Assembly (NCBI GenBank): GCA_016929365.1
Contig: JAFGIZ010000312.1
Span: forward strand, 1-7,794
DNA: 7,794 bases
Origin: Lentisphaerota bacterium
GTDB lineage: Bacteria; Verrucomicrobiota; Kiritimatiellia; UBA8416; JAFGIZ01
Direction of reading: 5' to 3'
Shown here: one piece after another, positions 6,351 to 7,794 of the stretch
How positions within the stretch are numbered: position 1 is the stretch's first letter
Layout: the number at the start of each line of letters is the position of its first letter
Program-made: the position numbers and the translations under genes
The notes under the pieces: generated by a model
Told to the model about the DNA's origin: nothing
Database searches by the model: none
The model's input: the letters and a program-made list of their open reading frames with translations, nothing else

Positions 6351-6919
6351 TATCGCCTCCCGTTAAACCTGTTCATGGCCGCTTCCACGCCCGACTCCAA
6401 CACGCAGCGCACGGCCTCGGCCGCCTCCGCCGCCATCGCCTCCAACCGTTTCCGGTCCTCCTCCGATCCCGAACTGAGCACATGCGCAACCAGGTCGCGT
6501 TCGCCGCTTCCGCGCCCGATGCCTACCCGGACACGCGTGAACCCCTCGCCACCGACGTGCTCAATCACGGAGGCCAACCCCCGGTGCCCGCCGCTGCCGC
6601 CCCGCGGCCGCACCCGCAGTTGCCCCAACTCCAGGTCCGCGTCGTCACTCACCACCAGCAACGCCTCCCGGGCCACGCGGTAATACCGCATCACCGCCGC
6701 GACGGCCGTCCCGCTGCGGTTCATGTACGTGCCCGGCTTGAACACGCCGACAGGCCCGGCCCCGGTCGCCGCCCGGCCCAGCCGGCCGCTGAACCGGATG
6801 CTGCGCCGCATCCGGCAGCCCCACCCTTCCGCCAGCCGATCCACGGTCATAAACCCCACGTTGTGCGGCGTCCCGGCATAACGGCGCCCCGGGTTGCCCA
6901 GTCCGACCACCAGCTTCAT
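6347..6919 (-). CDS. pth: Peptidyl-tRNA hydrolase
   Basis: Pth cleaves the ester bond of peptidyl-tRNAs that drop off the ribosome, releasing tRNA for reuse. The 190 residues fit the family (E. coli: 194). Conserved features are VVGLGNPG with Asn9, TPHNVGF with the catalytic His19, KPGTYMNRSG with Asn67, SDDAD with Asp92 (usually HDELD), and the close AMNRFNG. Two positions differ from the E. coli-type enzyme: the substrate-binding loop reads GGSGGHRGL, with Arg113 where Asn114 is usual, and Ser91 stands where HDELD has His. The catalytic His and the other key residues are intact, so an active enzyme is expected. The Shine-Dalgarno site is weak: only GGCGG and AAGCGG-like purine stretches precede the ATG. 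It lies 16 bases after rplY and overlaps rpsF by 4 bases (TTGA). Confidence 0.97.
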   Translation of the reverse strand: MKLVVGLGNPGRRYAGTPHNVGFMTVDRLAEGWGCRMRRSIRFSGRLGRAATGAGPVGVFKPGTYMNRSGTAVAAVMRYYRVAREALLVVSDDADLELGQLRVRPRGGSGGHRGLASVIEHVGGEGFTRVRVGIGRGSGERDLVAHVLSSGSEEDRKRLEAMAAEAAEAVRCVLESGVEAAMNRFNGRRY

Positions 6920-6935
6920 GCCGCTTCGTGTCCGC

Positions 6936-7604
6936 CTATCCTTCCGACTTTCCGCTCTGCTCCTCTTCCTCCGGTTTCTCGCCGATCACCTCCGGCTCCC
7001 CGCCTTCCGCCGCCTCGGCCTCGGCCGCCTCCGCTTCCTCTTCCTCACGCGGCGCCGCCACGCCAGCGACCGCAATATCCGACGGGGTCACCACCGTAAA
7101 CTGCGAACCCACGTTCAGGTCGCCGACCAGCAGGTTGTCGCCGATCTGCAGTCCCGACACGTCCGCCTCAATCCGCTCGACCAGGTCGCCGGGCAGGCAC
7201 TCCACCTCCAGCTCGCGCAGCAGATGCTCCAGCGTCCCGCCGGCTTCCACACCCGCGGCCTCGCCCACCAGCTCGACCGGAATGCGCACCCGCATTTTCT
7301 CCGTCAGCGAGACTTCGACGAAATCCACATGCAGAACCGAATCGGTCAGCGTGTTGTGCTGGACCTCCTTCAACAGCACGCGGCGCGGCGCGGCGTCCCC
7401 CACGACCACGTCCACCATCATATTCTCGCTCGCGTGGTGATGCAGCATGACTTCAAAATCATGCCGGTCGAGCTGGATCAGCTCCGCCTGGCCGTCGCGC
7501 GTGCTGATGATCCCGGGCAGCAGCCCCTGATGCCGCAACCGGCGCGCCTCCGAACTTCCCGTCGCCGTACGCGGCTTCGCGTTTAATGTCACTTCCTTGG
7601 CCAT
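6936..7604 (-). CDS. rplY: 50S ribosomal protein L25, long Ctc/TL5 form
   Basis: L25/Ctc binds 5S rRNA at the central protuberance of the large subunit. The protein has 222 residues, the long two-domain form rather than the roughly 94-residue E. coli type. The N-terminal 5S-binding domain (1-95) shows GSSEARRLRHQGLLPGI, then LLKEVQHNTLTDSVLHVDFVEV. The C-terminal beta domain (96-185) shows RIPVELVGEAAGVEAGG, LREL..ECLPGDLVERIEADVSGL and IGDNLLVGDL. Residues 187-222 are a low-complexity Glu/Ala tail. The usual aromatic-glycine after the PA-V/I-I segment is missing (PGIISTRDG instead of a PAxxYG-type sequence). AAGGAG lies 10 bases before the ATG. It follows prs by 20 bases and precedes pth by 16, a common prs-rplY-pth order. 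Confidence 0.96.
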   Translation of the reverse strand: MAKEVTLNAKPRTATGSSEARRLRHQGLLPGIISTRDGQAELIQLDRHDFEVMLHHHASENMMVDVVVGDAAPRRVLLKEVQHNTLTDSVLHVDFVEVSLTEKMRVRIPVELVGEAAGVEAGGTLEHLLRELEVECLPGDLVERIEADVSGLQIGDNLLVGDLNVGSQFTVVTPSDIAVAGVAAPREEEEAEAAEAEAAEGGEPEVIGEKPEEEEQSGKSEG

Positions 7605-7624
7605 GACGTCTCTTCTCCTTCTGC

Positions 7625-7794
7625 CTACATCTGGAACAACGAGGTCACCGATTGATTTTCGTGAATCCTCAACATCGCTTCGCCCAGCAACTCGGATATA
7701 CTCAGGATCGTCACCGGGTACCCCTCCAGCCCGTCCACCGGCACCGTATCCGTCATGATCAACTCCTTGATGGGCGAAGCCTTGATGCGCTCCA
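7625..7794 (-). CDS. prs: Ribose-phosphate pyrophosphokinase (C-terminal end)
   Basis: Prs makes PRPP from ribose-5-phosphate and ATP, feeding purine, pyrimidine, histidine, tryptophan and NAD synthesis in the cytoplasm. Only the last 55 codons and the TAG stop are in the window; the rest lies beyond the right edge. The visible stretch contains ERIKASPIKELIMTDTVPV, the conserved strand and helix of the C-terminal half, followed by LSISELLGEAMLRIHENQ and the closing VTSLFQM, matching the family's usual SVSSLF ending. It lies 20 bases upstream of rplY. Confidence 0.93.
   Translation of the reverse strand, partial: ERIKASPIKELIMTDTVPVDGLEGYPVTILSISELLGEAMLRIHENQSVTSLFQM

Noticed and set aside
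6959..7045. Repetitive purine/pyrimidine-biased stretch
   Set aside because: It is explained by Glu and Ala codons of the acidic L25 tail, not by a DNA repeat.

Overview
The window is a dense block of housekeeping genes, all on the minus strand. It holds eleven consecutive genes, the first and last cut by the window edges. In transcription order (high to low coordinates) they are prs (3' end), rplY/ctc, pth, rpsF, ssb, rpsR, rplI, dnaB, bamA, ompH/skp and lpxD (5' end). No gap exceeds 49 bases and four junctions overlap, so the block reads as one long operon or a stack of coupled transcription units. No tRNA, rRNA, CRISPR array, insertion sequence, recognisable promoter or intrinsic terminator was seen.

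The upstream half (about 3357-7794) serves translation and replication: PRPP synthesis (Prs), 5S rRNA-binding protein L25/Ctc, peptidyl-tRNA recycling (Pth), ribosomal proteins S6, S18 and L9, single-stranded DNA-binding protein and the replicative helicase DnaB. The downstream half (1-3360) serves outer-membrane building: BamA inserts beta-barrel proteins, OmpH/Skp is the periplasmic chaperone that carries them, and LpxD is the N-acyltransferase of lipid A synthesis. The halves are joined by an ATGA overlap between the dnaB stop and the bamA start.

The organism is a diderm bacterium with lipid A-type LPS and visibly GC-rich DNA. The rpsF-ssb-rpsR-rplI-dnaB arrangement, a long Ctc-type L25 and a directly attached bamA-ompH-lpxD set would suit the PVC group (Kiritimatiellota, Lentisphaerota or Verrucomicrobiota). 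That placement is an inference from gene order and general protein character, held at about even odds.

I found no undescribed system. The points worth a second look are small: a TTG start for rpsF inside the pth stop, an arginine where the Pth family usually has a catalytic-site asparagine, an unusual BamA C-terminus, an altered N-terminal motif in L25, a very stable hairpin inside bamA, and the dnaB-bamA junction.
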